A stretch of DNA of 64,000 nucleotides from UBA6107 sp964533735 (lineage in GTDB: Bacteria; Chloroflexota; Anaerolineae; Anaerolineales; Anaerolineaceae), in the NCBI GenBank assembly GCA_964533735.1, contig CAZHMD010000001.1:620001-684000 (forward strand). Direction: 5' to 3'. A program made the position numbers and the translations under genes. This document shows, one piece after another, positions 63,730 through 64,000 of the stretch. The notes beneath the pieces were generated by a model. It ran no database searches, was not told where the DNA came from, and worked only from the letters and a program-made list of their open reading frames with translations. Each line of letters starts with the position of its first letter. The stretch's first letter is position 1.

Positions 63730-64000
63730 TTACTTGGACGGGTCTGACGCGAATTGGATGCGGTTGCCCTCCGGATCGTAAAATGTACCGTAACACACCA
63801 TCCCCGGGATTTCGACCACATCGTCGCATTTCACCCCTCGGGCGCGCAGATCGGCGGTCACTTTTTTCGCATCTGCCACTTCAAGCACCGCGGTTCCGCC
63901 GCCCAGTTTTGGCTCAATTGGTTCCGGTCTGTCCCAACGGCTGATGGCAAGATGGGTGGAGTTCTCAAAGCCATACTCGATCCACCCGACTTCGTCGCCC
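63730..64000 (-). CDS. VOC-family (glyoxalase/bleomycin-resistance-like) protein, 3' part
   Basis: The last 89 residues of a vicinal-oxygen-chelate protein whose start lies outside the right edge; no Met is inside the visible part. Seen are STHLAISRWDRPE, TAVLEVADAKKVTADLRARG and the C-terminal GTFYDPEGNRIQFASDP, whose PEGN turn and neighbouring Glu/Gln are typical of the family. The particular substrate cannot be inferred. It converges with the SGNH-like gene. Confidence 0.85.
   Translation of the reverse strand, partial: GDEVGWIEYGFENSTHLAISRWDRPEPIEPKLGGGTAVLEVADAKKVTADLRARGVKCDDVVEIPGMVCYGTFYDPEGNRIQFASDPSK

Overview
The window looks like a chromosomal segment of a bacterium of the phylum Chloroflexota, probably class Anaerolineae (inference). 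Supporting signs are a short archaeal/eukaryote-type prolyl-tRNA synthetase, an Fo gene set ending in a b-delta fusion, a nuo membrane-arm cluster with two nuoM genes, and many lipoproteins with Thr/Pro-rich stalks. Ordinary sigma70-type promoters are visible, often with GTTATAAT as the -10 region, and TTG start codons are frequent.

Layout. 1-6.9 kb (+): end of an EF-G-like factor, a MazG-like pyrophosphohydrolase, a LOG-family protein, proS, a helical-repeat protein, rpsO and pnp. 6.9-20.0 kb (-): murE; the Fo half of ATP synthase (atpZ/I-like, atpB, atpE, fused atpF-delta); and the complex I membrane arm nuoA-H-J-K-L-M-M-N. The F1 genes and nuoB-G/I are absent. 20.1-25.6 kb: envelope proteins, including a GGD-repeat beta-helix protein with a SHOCT-like partner.

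25.7-30.7 kb: an AT-rich island ending at a tRNA-Pro(CGG) gene. It is bracketed and interrupted by five partial copies of the tRNA 3' half, several carrying an insert in the T loop. It holds five unfamiliar, mostly membrane-associated genes on the minus strand, three copies of a small palindromic repeat, and a consensus promoter with no open reading frame behind it (possible small RNA). No integrase is visible.

30.7-39.7 kb: a GAF-histidine kinase, then a + strand run of overlapping genes: a HIT protein, a lipoprotein joining a papain-like and a beta-lactamase-like domain, three paralogous LysM-M23 lipoproteins and an SGNH-like lipoprotein. 39.7-44.7 kb (-): a run of lipoprotein, membrane protein, selA, M24 peptidase, tsaD and OsmC. 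44.8-50.4 kb (+): a SAM-I riboswitch controlling metH and a homocysteine methyltransferase/methylenetetrahydrofolate reductase, which together regenerate methionine. 50.5-57.6 kb: a phosphoesterase, a DUF4349-like lipoprotein, a GH36-type alpha-galactosidase and a DnaQ-DinG helicase. 57.6-64 kb: two palindromic repeat families, an aldo/keto reductase, a YdeI-like protein, three lipoproteins (beta-propeller, DUF3048, SGNH-like) and the end of a VOC protein.

All family assignments come from reading motifs by eye; no database search or structure prediction was run.
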